From Pelobates cultripes (Eukaryota; Chordata; Amphibia; Anura; Pelobatidae), in NCBI GenBank assembly GCA_933207985.1, contig OW240912.1:111812147-111876146 (forward strand): a DNA stretch of 64,000 nt, written 5' to 3'. Shown here piece after piece: positions 35,461 through 47,155 of the stretch; position 1 is the first letter of the stretch; every line of letters starts with the position of its first letter. Both the position numbers and the translations under genes were made by a program. The notes under the pieces are model-generated. The model was not told the DNA's origin. It saw nothing but the letters and a program-made list of their open reading frames with translations, and did not search any database.

Positions 35461-35845
35461 GTGATGTCCCGAATGGTTTGTCGAACGGTTCGCGAACGGT
35501 TCGCCACGAACGGTTCGCCACGGACTCATCATTGAGTAAACTTTGACCCTGTACCTCACAGTCAGCAGACAGATTCCAGCCAATCAGCAGCAGACCCTCC
35601 CTCCCAGACCCTCCCACCTCCTGGACAGCATCCATTTTACATTAATTGTGAAGCTGCATTCTTAGTGAGTTATCCAGAAGGTGGGAGGGTCTGGGAGGGA
35701 GGGTCTGCTGCTGATTGGCTGGAATGTGTCTGCTGACTGTGAGGTACAGGGTCAAAGTTTACTCAATGATGAGTCCGTGGCGAACCGTTCGCGAACTGTT
35801 GGCGAACCGTTCGCGAACCGTTCGGCGAACCGTTCGGGACATCAC
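35461..35845. mobile_element. 385-bp foldback element with 12-bp target duplication
   Basis: Two arms of about 170 bp (35461-35631 and 35673-35845) are near-perfect inverted copies around a loop of about 40 bp. Both arms begin GTGATGTCCCGAA and then carry several copies of the palindromic phrase 'cgaacggttcgcgaacggtt'. The element is flanked on both sides by TATTTACTAATA (35449-35460 and 35846-35857), a perfect 12-bp target duplication. It encodes nothing. Long inverted arms with a 9-12-bp duplication recall Mutator-like foldback elements; that assignment is inference. The open frames across the arms are artefacts. Confidence 0.85.
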
Positions 35846-36667
35846 TATTTACTAATACCATACTTGGTGTATTAACTCTGCATTCAAATCACGTACCCTT
35901 AGTAATGCCCCTGACACTGTACTGTATAATTAACTCCAAATATGGTTTATTAAAGGGACACTGTCACAAATGATATCATTGTAGATGTTTTTTCCCTCTC
36001 AGTATTGAGTACTCTACTCAAGATACAATGAAATAAAGTTAAGATCAGACCTGGGGCATTTGAGGACCCCACTCTGGGCTCCATCTACTGTCAGGTGACT
36101 CTGAGCGATGCCACAACTCAAATCCAGCCTTGTTTCCCAAGAATTTAAGAAAGAAATCCACAGAATAACGGTAGAAGCAAATGAGGTTAAAAGGACATGC
36201 TTAACATGATACATTTTGCACCAAATTCTAATAAAATGAATGATCAGCATTGTTATCGAGTAAATTGAATTATCAATCATATTTTGAAACAGAAGAATTG
36301 GATGCCTAGGATTCATGTGATTGGTAGTCTCTGAATCAGCTTTAGGATCCACAAAATCACAATTTGTTTTAGTGTATGTTATATTTTTTCATCCTCTTAA
36401 AGTAGGTCACCTTTTTCAATGGTTTAATCACAGGAATCTAAGACAGATGCATTTTGAATATCAGATGATCGCTGTCTGTGCTTGTAAACAAGTGAAGTTT
36501 TATGATAGCTAAATTAGCACAGTGATGTGGATGCAAAATGATAAGGTGATGCAGTATCTCAGATGCTTTTTTTAGGCACTGCCAAAATGTTGGCCAGACA
36601 AGCTTGCAGAATATTCTCTTAAGTCTTTTTCACTAAACTAAACTAACTTTCTCAAGTCTTTTTCACT

Positions 36668-37022
36668 AAACTAACAGGTTTATTCACTAAAAGTCAAAAT
36701 AACAAAACTGTAAAACTTCTCTGTCAGCTATGCTCTCAGTTTTCTACCTCTGGCCATGAATTTGAAATTCACTTTAAATTACATTTTTAAATTTAAAGGG
36801 ACACTATAGTCACCAAAACAGTTTTAACTTAATGAAGCCGTTTTGGTGTATTTATCATGCCCCTGAATGCTGACTGCAGGGGCATGATCTACACACAAAA
36901 ACTGCATCATTGAGCTAAAGTTGTTATGGTGGCTATAGTGTCCCTTTAAGGCCAGCTTAGTCAAACTGAAAGCATGAATAACCATTTTCACAATTCGATT
37001 CTCACTTTAGTAGATAATTCTG
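36668..37022. mobile_element. old palindromic MITE interrupted by a TTAA MITE
   Basis: The outer left end 'ggtttattcactaaaagtca' and the outer right end 'gattctcactttagtagata' are loose inverted partners of an old dispersed repeat. The TTAA MITE at 36797-36945 lies inside it, which gives a relative age: the outer repeat is older. Confidence 0.5.
36797..36945. mobile_element. TTAA-flanked MITE, 149 bp
   Basis: Flanked by TTAA at 36793-36796 and 36946-36949. The left end is AGGGACACTATAGTCACCAA and the reversed right end AGGGACACTATAGCCACCAT. Inverted similarity covers most of the element, which could form a long hairpin. It is the shortest clean copy of the family. Confidence 0.88.
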
Positions 37023-37289
37023 TTATAATTAATGAATACCAATGACCTGACACTACATTTAAGATATTTAAAAAATAAGTAAACAAAATGAAACAAAAAG
37101 TATTTTTTTATATATTTTGATGCCATGGAAAATAATGTACAAATATTTTATTAAAAATAGTACACATATCTAGTACATGAATCTTTTCCCAGTCCTCAAT
37201 ATATCCTTTTCAAAAATAGTTGCTTGTTTTATTAGTCAGCACTGTGTTTACTGGCATTGCCACATACAACTATACTTTTCAAATGTTAA

Positions 37290-37640
37290 TACTACTTTTT
37301 AGAGAAAAAGCAATGTTTGCATTGCAGCCTGTTAACACCTCTACGTGCAGAAACTCAGATGGCCACTAGAAGTGCATCCTATCCCAGTGCTACACTGTGT
37401 GCAGCACTTACGTGTGCAGCACTTAATGCATCTCTATAGGAGATGTTAATTGGCGCAGTGCAACATTTTGCTGTGCATACGCAATAGCCCCCAATGCTTT
37501 CTTAAGGGAAAGCATTCGATTGGCAGAGATTGTCAAGCAATTGATGATCTCCGCCTTTTTATTCCACAGAGAAGCTAGGGACCTAAATATCTATTCCAGC
37601 GATATAATTTGTATTCCTAACACTATAGTGCCCCTCTAAA
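37290..37640 (+). mobile_element. diverged MITE related to 678-1034
   Basis: Shares 'gagaaaaagcaatgtttgc', 'cagatggccact' and 'atctctatagg' with the 678-1034 element and ends 'cctaacactatagtgcccct'. The TTAA borders are worn. Confidence 0.5.
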
Positions 37641-38949
37641 GCAGCTTAGGGATCCATGTTAGATTCCATGTGGATTATATCATATGTGTGCTTTATAGCC
37701 CTTGCTCTGTGATGCAGCTCACAGGGTCAGAATAGACCAGATAAAGCCTAGACAGGGGACTGAGTAGGGCTAGGACAGGTGGTCACTTGTCAGGCACAAT
37801 GTTGGGTGTAGGAGTCAATAGGTTATAAGTAGTAGTCAGTTAGGTGTTAAGGGGCCATTTTAGTTTTAAAAATTACCTAAGATGTTTGTCCCTCCCTCTC
37901 TTTAGGTTAGGTCTGGATTCTCTGTCACAGTCATGGGCAGAAGCTTGCCAGCTATTTACCTAAATCAGGCCTAGTTGATTATTGGTAGAAATGATCGGTG
38001 GAAGGTTCCTGGTTGGCAGGGAACTGGGAACCTGAGGTAGGAGGGCAGGCATCTAGGTATGCCCTCCCCAATTTGGTTTTCAGCAGGGCACCATCATGCC
38101 TTGCAAGCTAGGGGGTTTCTGTTAAGTTATGTGGTTAGGTTAATATGTTTTTGATTGTTGTCCATGTTAACGCACCTATTTTAGTTACAGGTTTTGGGGG
38201 ACAATGATTTTCAATAAATCGGTTGTGGCCTTTTCATAGCGAAACTTGGCGTTGTTTGTTTATTTATTACTATAAGATTAGCCCGAAAGTTGAAGGTACA
38301 GCGGACAAACCTACTGTGTGTTGTAAAAATACCATTTATTGTTCAATGCAATATACTCAGACTCTTCATGTAGAATCTAATAGAATCCTGCAATAAATGA
38401 ACAAAAGTTTAAAAAATATGTTGTTATTTTTTTTTTCTAATTATGCTTAATTTCGTTTGGGGTATTTTATGCTTGGACAGGCTTATGTTCGTAAAAACTA
38501 ATCATAAAACTATTCTTTTTGCGCTTTAATGTTTAGGTGTCAAAGTAAATTCCATTATTTTTGTAACTGCAATAATTGATCAATGTAACAGATGTAAATA
38601 AAAATATTAAACTATGCAATAAAATAAACATCTCACATCCATTGATTATTTTCTGCACCAAAAAAGCCACCATTATATAGCTAGGGGTTACATGAAATAG
38701 GATTGAATCATCTCCTTCCAACCCAGGCAGACCTCCTGGTGCATCCAATGTGGTTGTGGCATTGATGTTGAAAGGGACGCTGCTGGCATCAATACAACTC
38801 TAATACATTGACAGTTATTTTTTACGCCTGACAGCCTGCAGCTTGGTTGGGAAATAACAGCAGCTCATGCAATGCTGTCAATGGCTGAGCTGTGTGCATA
38901 CACTGATAAGCAAGTCTTTTTCTGGAGTGAGGGGGCGTGGTTAAGAGAA
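37641..38949. other. gene-free DNA
   Basis: No exon or bounded transposon was recognised. A phrase 'gcgaaacttggcgttgtttg' near 38240 and the preceding 'ttcaataaatcggttgtgg' look like the tail of an old dispersed repeat. Confidence 0.4.
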
Positions 38950-39041
38950 AAGCTTATAGTGCAGTATTCTGAAAAATATATATTATTTTTTATTTAAGCT
39001 TATAGTGCAGTATTCTGAAAAATATATATTATTTTTTATTT
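38950..39041 (+). repeat. exact 46-bp tandem duplication
   Basis: The unit beginning 'aagcttatagtgcagtattc' at 38950-38995 is repeated without visible change at 38996-39041. The absence of differences implies a recent local duplication. Confidence 0.9.
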
Positions 39042-39576
39042 ATTGCGCAAAAACTATAAGCTTTTGAGTGTGCAAAAATTTATAATAAACCAAAAACCAA
39101 AGCAAATGCATTACAGTTGTACTGGTTCCCACATTGTCCCTTTAATGCTCCTTAAAATCAGCTGTCAGGGAGCAGTCAGTCTTAATCAAGAGTATTGATG
39201 TGGAAATAAAATTCGTTAGGTGCTCCTAATTGTCTTTTCCTGAACTACTGCAAAAGATAAAATCCCACACATATACATATCTATGCATTTATACTTATGC
39301 ATAATAGGGAAAAACAAGAAGAATAACTAATGGTTCAGCATATATTATGGGAAAATAATGCCATCAAGGGGCCTAGATATATCATAAATATACATATAAA
39401 TGTAAATAGCTACCTGGCGTGACAGGCTCCTTCCCAGCTTTATGTGGTAATGCACATGCACGGTGGAGTTACATTGTAGGATCGAATCTGTCAGCTCGAC
39501 TGACAAAAATGTGAATGGAGCTGTCAGATGAACTGATAGAATCTATAGTGCATCTGCAACCAGCTTACTGTCTATT

Positions 39577-39640
39577 CCAGGGGTAGGCGACCCTCTGCGA
39601 CCAGATGTTGCGGTCTCAACCACCCATGATGCTTTTCCAG
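39577..39640 (+). mobile_element. hAT-like terminal relic
   Basis: 'caggggtaggcgaccctctg' followed by 'ccagatgttgcggtctcaac' and 'cccatgatgcttttccagcc' follows a common vertebrate hAT-type end. The partner end was not found. Confidence 0.5.
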
Positions 39641-40743
39641 CCTGGCTGTCCCACCCTAATGGCGGCCCTGGCTGTATCCATAATCTGATGCATTGCTGCT
39701 TGTAGCTATATATTTTCTGTGCATGTTTATAATATATAAAAAAATTGCAGATTAAATATGGGTTCTGTCTTGCCTCAGGTGTCTATTTTTTCATACTTTT
39801 TTCAATTTCTACACTTTTCATATGGCTAAAAGATATTGTACCTTCTTTTGTCTTTTCAAAATATTTGGCATGCTTGTGCCATAGAGTATACTTAATTGGT
39901 GAATTTCTATTGAACTTCTCTGTTGTCAGGAGTCACAACAGCTCTGGGGAGTTTTGTAATGAGCAGGCTGGAGTAAAAACAGTCTGAGAGACGAGAACAT
40001 AAAACATATAAAAACACCTTAATTATAATCACAAAACCAGACAGACGCCCAGCAAATGAGCTAAATGTTGATACACGGTAAATGCTAAATACAAACACCA
40101 ACATTCCGTTAAGTACCTTCAATTTTAATATACAAGCCACTTCATTCCTTCATACAGCACACTTAAGAAAAATGAATTATTAACAGTTTAGTTTAGGAAC
40201 TGTATAATGCTGTTCTGCACAAGGCAGATTGAAAAGCATTCTGAATTAACCACATACAGTATATAGGTGCTGAGTTACATACTACAGTATACACCAGGAA
40301 TATAAAACCCTGCCCCCGCCCCCACCCCAAATATTGAAGAATTATAACTCCCATAATTCTTTGTCCATGTACTGAATTCAGAGACTACTGTGAGTTAGCG
40401 GCCATCAACATCTATGAGGGGCCATGTTTGTGATCCCTTTTCCAAGCAGTTTTCTATAATAGAAACATTTTTGGTTCCCAGAGACACCTGGATCTTCAGC
40501 ACCAGGAAGACCTTGATGACCCATACACTAACAGAGAAGTGGAGATATGTTATGACATAACCCTGCCTATGTAAGTTATGTCCCCTCCTCTCTGCCAATA
40601 AATAACTTAGTGTTGATGTCCTCAATTAAAGCATAGCCATTACAAGCAGTAGTGCGTGGCCAGGTATTCAATGTGATTCCATCTTGCTACCTAACTAACA
40701 GAAGAATGTGCAGTCCACTGGGGGGCATCAACCTGCCCCCTAA

Positions 40744-40790
40744 GTACATAGTTACATAGGCTGAAAAGAGTCCATCAAATTAAGTCTGAT
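40744..40790 (+). repeat. dispersed repeat fragment
   Basis: 'acatagttacataggctgaa' then 'gagtccatcaaattaagtc' matches a short repeat that I recognise as frequent in frog genomes. The class is not known to me. Confidence 0.4.
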
Positions 40791-42655
40791 AGAGCACTAT
40801 ACATTTGGTATTTCTTTGTATAATAGGCAGCTGCTTAGAGAAACAGATGGCTTACGTAAAGTTAAAAATCAAAAAATACTATTATACTACTGCCCCTTCA
40901 CTAACAGTAGAGATCAGGGGCTAAATAACCTTACATCCAGGACTTCATCCCCCCAAGTCTCCTGTTCTGCAACACATTTGGCCCTTAATGTATCCAGTGC
41001 AACAGATCTTTTTCTTAGCAGTACATATATAAATGGTAATACTAGGAAGAGGTGTTTAATGTGGTTCCAAGTCTAAAATTTCCAAAATTGGCAACTTTAA
41101 CAGAAAAATGTATATTTAAAGAAAAAATAGGCAAATATACTGGGTGCATTTATACAGATCTGATTGTGCAGTTTCTGCTGTTACTGTGTTAGTGGAGATA
41201 TGTTGGGAACTTTTTTCACAAATGTTTTTCTGAAACAATTTTTAGATAAATTGAGAAATGGATTTAGTTTGGATGCACTACAATTCCCTGATTAGTAAAT
41301 AAACCACTCTGCTTAATCTGAAACAAAGGAAGAAAGCATATATTTAAAAAAAAAAATGTTTAGCAACACCAATGAATACAAATGATCAGGAAGCTAAATA
41401 TGAATGTGTTAATAATTTATTTTTCTTTATAGGAATTGAAGGAGGGAAACAAGGATTAGCAGGCTTAGGAAATACCGTAACGTCCAAAATAAAAATAAAA
41501 AATGTGGAAAGTTAAATCTACATTCTCTGTGCAACATCACTGGTATTTTATGTTCAAAAGTGGTTTATTGATGGGGTTAATTGTTAGTATTCATTTAAAA
41601 AAAAAAAATCTATTATTATTATTGCTTTTTTTTTTTGGCAGTAGGGCAAATTCATATATACATATTAATATGTGTCCATCCGTCCGTCCATCTATCCATC
41701 CATATTATTTATTTTATTTATTTATTTTCTGTTTACACAGCTCTCTGTTCAGAGTATATTAGTGTTACATCCATTAAAACATCTGTCTGCAGCTGAACTT
41801 CTGCTGATGATATCACCAGCGGTATTTCTCCAAGTTATGCGGTATATAAGGCTTAATGAGCTTTATACACAAAAGAAATCAGCAATCCCCCCTCCCCCTC
41901 TGCTTTTAACCCCTCTCGGTGAAAACTGGTAATGGAACTGAAAGAATAGAAAATCTGAATCAAAATGAATAGTCATTCATTTCTCATATTGCCTTCATCA
42001 CAAACATTGATGGGGACTTCATGTGAAGACGCAAAGCAAAACACATTGAGAATGTCTAATAGAGCAGGGAGGCCATTCTGAAAAATCAAATCAAACATCA
42101 CAGACAGACTGAACATCATAGTGTCACCATCTTGTTGCCCTGATGTGTATCAGCTGAGCCAAGATCATCACCCAGCCTTGGACCTTATTACATTAAATCA
42201 GTCAGCAGGAAGCTACTTGATGTGTAATTGATAACTGGATCTTCACAGTAACAGGAGGATGGAGACCTGGTAACTGGAAAATATACCTAGTCTATAACAG
42301 GCAATGATAAGGTGGAAGTCTTTCGAAAGGTAAAATCCATCTAAAATTAGGAGAACTTCACTTATTTGGTACATTATAAAGATGTTATGGTCTTCTCGTG
42401 TTCACAAGATCTCAAATCTGATCATGCAGGCCATTAAATGATTAAATGGAATGAGTGTCACTATTTTGTAACATTTGGTATTTCGCGAAGATGTATTTTC
42501 ATTCACCAAAATTTGTGAAACCAACTCTGAATTCATGTGAATGATCCATAAATTGATACCCATCCAGCTCTATTAGAAATGGCTCATATGCTTCTGAAAG
42601 GTTCACACGTTGTGGTTGACTTATTCACAAATTAGTTGTCAGTGATTTCCATAGA
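40791..42655. other. gene-free AT-rich DNA
   Basis: Small A- and T-runs and a short 'ccatccgtccgtccatctat' tandem near 41675 are present. Open frames (40816-41076, 41502-41762, 41672-41932) have no domain. No exon was found. Confidence 0.4.
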
Positions 42656-42658
42656 TAT

Positions 42659-42830
42659 TTACTTATTTATAAAATATTTTGCCAGGAAAGTACATTGAGT
42701 TAAATCCCATTTTTAAGACAGCACAAACAAAAATAGTAGACACATAGAGTACAATTATAGTTATATTGTTACGCATACAATAGACATAAACAATACAAAT
42801 ATCAGATGTATCTGATTTAGCCTTAAATTA
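42659..42830 (+). repeat. dispersed repeat fragment
   Basis: 'ataaaatattttgccaggaa' then 'gtacattgagttaaatccc' resembles an amphibian dispersed repeat. No termini were identified. Confidence 0.4.
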
Positions 42831-44100
42831 AATAACTAAGTTTACCTGATAGTTTACACAAGCCAACTGGCAAATCCTGGGTGATGCTGAAAGGGTTTAT
42901 TAGCCTGTGTGGATGGCCCATAGGAGAACAAAATGGTTCCCCATCTCCTGTGTTCAGGATATTATTAAGAACTAGAGTCCAGGCAACCCAATATTCATAT
43001 ATGGAACCTGGTTAATGGTTCCTTATTTCCTTTACTAGATGTATGGATGGTAAGTAGTAAATATTTAGCAGGGGAGTGTTTGGTTGTGTGCTGTTTTGTG
43101 CTATTTTTACTGCAAAAGGCAGGTGAGTAAAAAACTCAAAAAGTTCAAATTGAGTATCAATTCAGACTTTATCGAATGTCCTTAGCCTTAAACTTTATGC
43201 TGAAGTTGGATATGACGCGGCTATTATTTTAGCAGACCGCACATTACTCTGAACAGGAAATTAAATGTGGTTCTAATCTCTGAATTTGACCTTGAATTGC
43301 CTTTTGTGAATACCACAATTGCTGTTCTGAGTCAATTTGTTAGATTTTCCAGAATTGTATAATACGGAGGCAAATTTCAATCATAATGAATATCCCTGTC
43401 ATGTTTTTTATTGGGGACACTAAACTACACTAATTATACTGTGGGGTTTATTCACAAAACACTAAGTTATAGTGTTTAAATGTTTAAAATACATCCATCT
43501 CTCAATATTCCTACCCAATCACCACCTACTTGTCTATTTCTTCTTTTATCAATTCATATGGTCATGTGGTCTGTATAAAGTCTTTTATATTGTTGCTATA
43601 TTTTTTTATTAGCGTTTTTAACATTTTTATGATTGTTAATATTTTTACTTTTCTCAAAAAAAGAAAATATTGAAAAAAAGTATCTACAGAAACGAAATAT
43701 TTTCTAATGGGTGTCTCTTAACCTTCATATTGCAAGTCATTTCCCCTCTCACCACAGCTCCCAGGAGAATAGCTCACTGCACCTAACACTTGCCTCATTG
43801 ATGCCTCTATATATAACAGTAACTACTGTGCATAATGTGTAGGACATAATAAATACACTGCATACTGTATGCTGAAGCATGGTTTATCATACTGACAGCT
43901 ATACTACAAACAAAACACACAGAGAGTGCAAAAACATAGTTACCCAAAGCAACCATGTGAATGGTTAATAAAAGAACAATGTGTCACCTGTACAGTGATC
44001 ACTAAGGAATGGCTATGTTTATAGTTATGTTGATGCAGGTTATCAAAACCCACTCTAACCGGATACTATCCCTTTAAGCAAATCTCAGGAGCCTAGTACC
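42831..44100. other. gene-free AT-rich DNA
   Basis: Contains a 'ggtttattcacaaaacacta' relic near 43447. Nothing else is recognised. Confidence 0.4.
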
Positions 44101-44346
44101 GAGGATCATGTGATTACTGATTGATTGCAACACTGCTGGGAGCTGGTAAAAGCTGCAAAAACAGAGTAAGGAGAGGTATATCCGAGCAAGTAATGTGCAT
44201 TTTGGATGTCATCCTACACTGCAGACTGCTTTGTAGCAGAATTGTGCAGGGAGATACTGCAGGACCCCTACAAGGGCAAAGGGTGATGCCATGCACAGGA
44301 TATGCAATGTATTGAAGATGCAAAGCAGGATAATGACAGAAGGATG
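44101..44346 (+). other. candidate untranslated first exon of the receptor gene
   Basis: A moderately complex, GC-richer stretch ends at a strong splice donor, GGATG followed by GTAAGTAC (donor GT at 44347-44348). The receptor coding exon starts with a splice acceptor, so an upstream non-coding exon must exist, and this is one possible location, 6.6 kb upstream. No promoter element was seen. The link to the receptor is inference from position and donor strength only. Confidence 0.2.
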
Positions 44347-45246
44347 GTAAGTACATAGTTATTGTAGCTGATCTCCAGACAGACATTGCCTATTGCTTAG
44401 GGCACAATGTACACAGTAATAAGGATTCATTCATTTTTGCTATCAGGACTCCCAGGTCAATAGATCTTACCTTAGTATAAGGAAAGCACTACATACAATG
44501 TAACATTCAATGCAAGCTGTAATAACTGTAACACATTGGGCACCGGCAAACAAAGGAATCAGATAAGTGTTTAACTGCTGGACAAAATCACCTTAAATAT
44601 TACTCTGCCAGTGTATAGAGATAAGGATTTATTTTATATTTTAGAGATATAAGGATTTATGTTTATATTAGCTATTAAGTCAGGTACACAACGTGCATGC
44701 CAATAAGTAGTTCTCAAGGTGAAATTTCCTAATGTAATAGAATGCATTGATCTGCTCTATACACAATGGAGGTATATTACTTTACATAGATGGACGCTGT
44801 TGTTGATGATCAAAGCGCATTGACTATATAGTAAATGGCATGCTTCTAGAATAGTGTCCTTTCGGAGGCTGGGATCCGCAGAATAGCTTGTACTGACAAG
44901 CCCCTTTGTTGTTGTGAGAGAATCGCCGAGCAGGTATATGTGGACGCAGAGAGCGGCGAGCCTCATTTACTGTCTGTACTGAATTCTTCTGGACCGTGGA
45001 TGGGGCACAGTTTAACAAAAAGGGAAGCATGACCGCTGCTCAGTGAACACCCAGTATTTGGCATTGACACATTGCTGGTGTCTGACAGGATAGAGGTGTG
45101 AAACTTGATAAGACATGGAGCTAGGTGTATGTGTTATGTACAGAAATAGTGACTTATGTCACTCTATCACAACCAAACAGAAATACATTCACTAAATGCA
45201 ATTAGAACATTGGAAACATGACATATACTTGTACTAATACTCGTAC

Positions 45247-45303
45247 ATGTGTGTGTGTGTGTATATATATTTATATATGTGTGTGTGTGTGTATGTGTGT
45301 ATA

Positions 45304-45402
<99 letters not shown>

Positions 45403-45408
45403 AACACA
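45247..45408 (+). repeat. compound (TG)n-(TA)n-(CA)n microsatellite
   Basis: (TG)n text at 45248-45302 is followed by a pure (TA)n core at about 45306-45356 and a (CA)n run to about 45408. The whole is self-complementary. Open frames on both strands are artefacts. Confidence 0.97.
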
Positions 45409-45917
45409 CAATCCACAGCAGATGGCATGTTTCTATATTTGTTCATTTAAATAACACTATTGTCATCACCAGAGAAAAGGCTAGCTCTCACAGTGCTTCC
45501 TGGGGTTTATTTACTAAACACCAGACTGTAGTGAAATTAAAACAGCAAAAATTGCACAATTTAAACACAATAGCTGCTTTGTAAAATTTTTCCAACTGAG
45601 CTATTGTCACAACTTAAATTTACTGAATGTGGCAGCTCATTTTCCAGACCATATTCATATCGATGTGTTTAATGATATCTATGTATTTAATTACATTGTG
45701 TCAGCTCTTTTGTTCATGATAAGATATGTCAGTACTCAGCAGAATGCTTATTGGTTAGCCGCATCCGGCATGCTGTATAGCTATGGTGGGCATGCATTCT
45801 CGGTTAACATAGGTTTCATATGGACATCTATAGGCCATTTGCATATCAGTGTCAGCTGACTTTAGGTGTACCTGCATGCATTTTCTCTACATGCTCTGTC
45901 CAAACAACAATGGATAA

Positions 45918-46150
45918 TTAAAGGGACACCTTAAGCATCAAAAACACCACATCTTATTGCAGTGGTTTTGATGCATGGTTGTTTCCCCTTTTCTCTGACA
46001 AAGTAAAGCATTGCTGTTGCTGAGAAAAGGAAGTGTTTACATATTGCCAAATTTGCCAAAAACATGCTTCTAGTGGCAGACAGTGAGAAAACCACTAGAG
46101 GCACTTTCTCCTTTTAGGTTTTTGAGTTTAGAAGGAGATTACTTCTAGTG
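45918..46150 (+). mobile_element. TTAA MITE, left part
   Basis: TTAA at 45918-45921 is followed by AGGGACACCTTAAGCATC and 'ttgcagtggttttgatgca', a variant of the MITE family at 36797. The right end was not located. Confidence 0.45.
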
Positions 46151-47084
46151 TCATCACGCTGATCACAGCTAATGCTTTTCGTAGAAAAATATTGGATTCG
46201 TTAAAAGTTCATATTTAATAGTGATTTTATTATTAAAAAAAGAAAGTTAAGGGAGATCATGAATTCATAAATTCCACATAAATGAACAAATCTATTTTTT
46301 TGTAAGTGTGCCTCTAATATTTTTTAACATTTTTAGCTCTGCACGTATAGATGCTCACTCATTTTTAACATGTATACATTTTCTTCTGTCTATATTTACT
46401 AACAGATATGAATCTTCCTCTTTTACATAAATTTTACTGTAAAATAAACAAATTTCTTGACGCCATAATAACCTGGAACTTGGGTATGGTTTTTTTCAAG
46501 CCATGATAGAGACTTGTGTTACTGTCAGATTAATAATTCTACAGAACTAAAGCATTCACTGATACTATTACAAAACTGAAGATATTCCGAATCACTGAGA
46601 ATGTCACAATTCACAAAAAACAAGTAAAATAGCATTTGATTGATATGTGCTTAAAAATTAATTTAATAGAAAACTTCTATTCAAAACTTTTGTACGGACG
46701 AATAGTAAAGTGCTACCAAAAATTTAGCATTCCTGCAATCTGCACATACATCTCTAATAATGACATTTTAATTGATACAGATAGCATTTTAATAGAAACC
46801 CTTGTCAAACAGCAAACAGAATATATGCAACATTTGGAAGGGGGATTTCGGGAACAAAGAGAGATGAGAAAGATAGGAATGGAAGTGTGTGTATACACCT
46901 ATATTATAAAGGTTAACCACTAAATCTATTCTTAGAAAGTTGGTGGTGAGTTGAGTATATCCTGTTTCCTTCTTATCGTTTACTATATTACTAATAAAGC
47001 TAAAAAAAAAAAAAAAAAATAGCCTTTATCTTTTAACTATTTTGGGTATTTATTACTATTAATTATAGTTATATCCCCCCTCTT
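46151..47084. other. gene-free DNA with an A-tract
   Basis: An AATAAAG signal is followed by a pure A-run (47002-47019), as in a retroposed 3' end, but no body could be recognised upstream. The frame 46636-46923 (+) has no domain. Confidence 0.35.
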
Positions 47085-47155
47085 ATAATAGTGTAAAGCA
47101 CCACGGAATCTGTTGGCGCTATATAAATGGTGGTAATAATAGTAATAATACTCCT
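47085..47155 (+). mobile_element. LINE 3' tail (L2/CR1-like)
   Basis: 'gtaaagcaccacggaatctg' then 'ttggcgctatataaatggtg' and a TAA-rich tail, as at 32735-32810. Confidence 0.6.

Noticed and set aside
35390..35875. Two mirrored frames with near-identical protein text.
   Set aside because: They come from the inverted arms of the foldback element and are not coding.
45306..45356. (TA)n cruciform considered as a replication origin or promoter.
   Set aside because: A simple TA microsatellite with flanking TG and CA runs explains it fully.
46636..46923. A 95-residue frame followed by AATAAAG and a poly-A run, considered as a processed pseudogene.
   Set aside because: The protein resembles nothing I recognise, and no boundary or target duplication could be seen.
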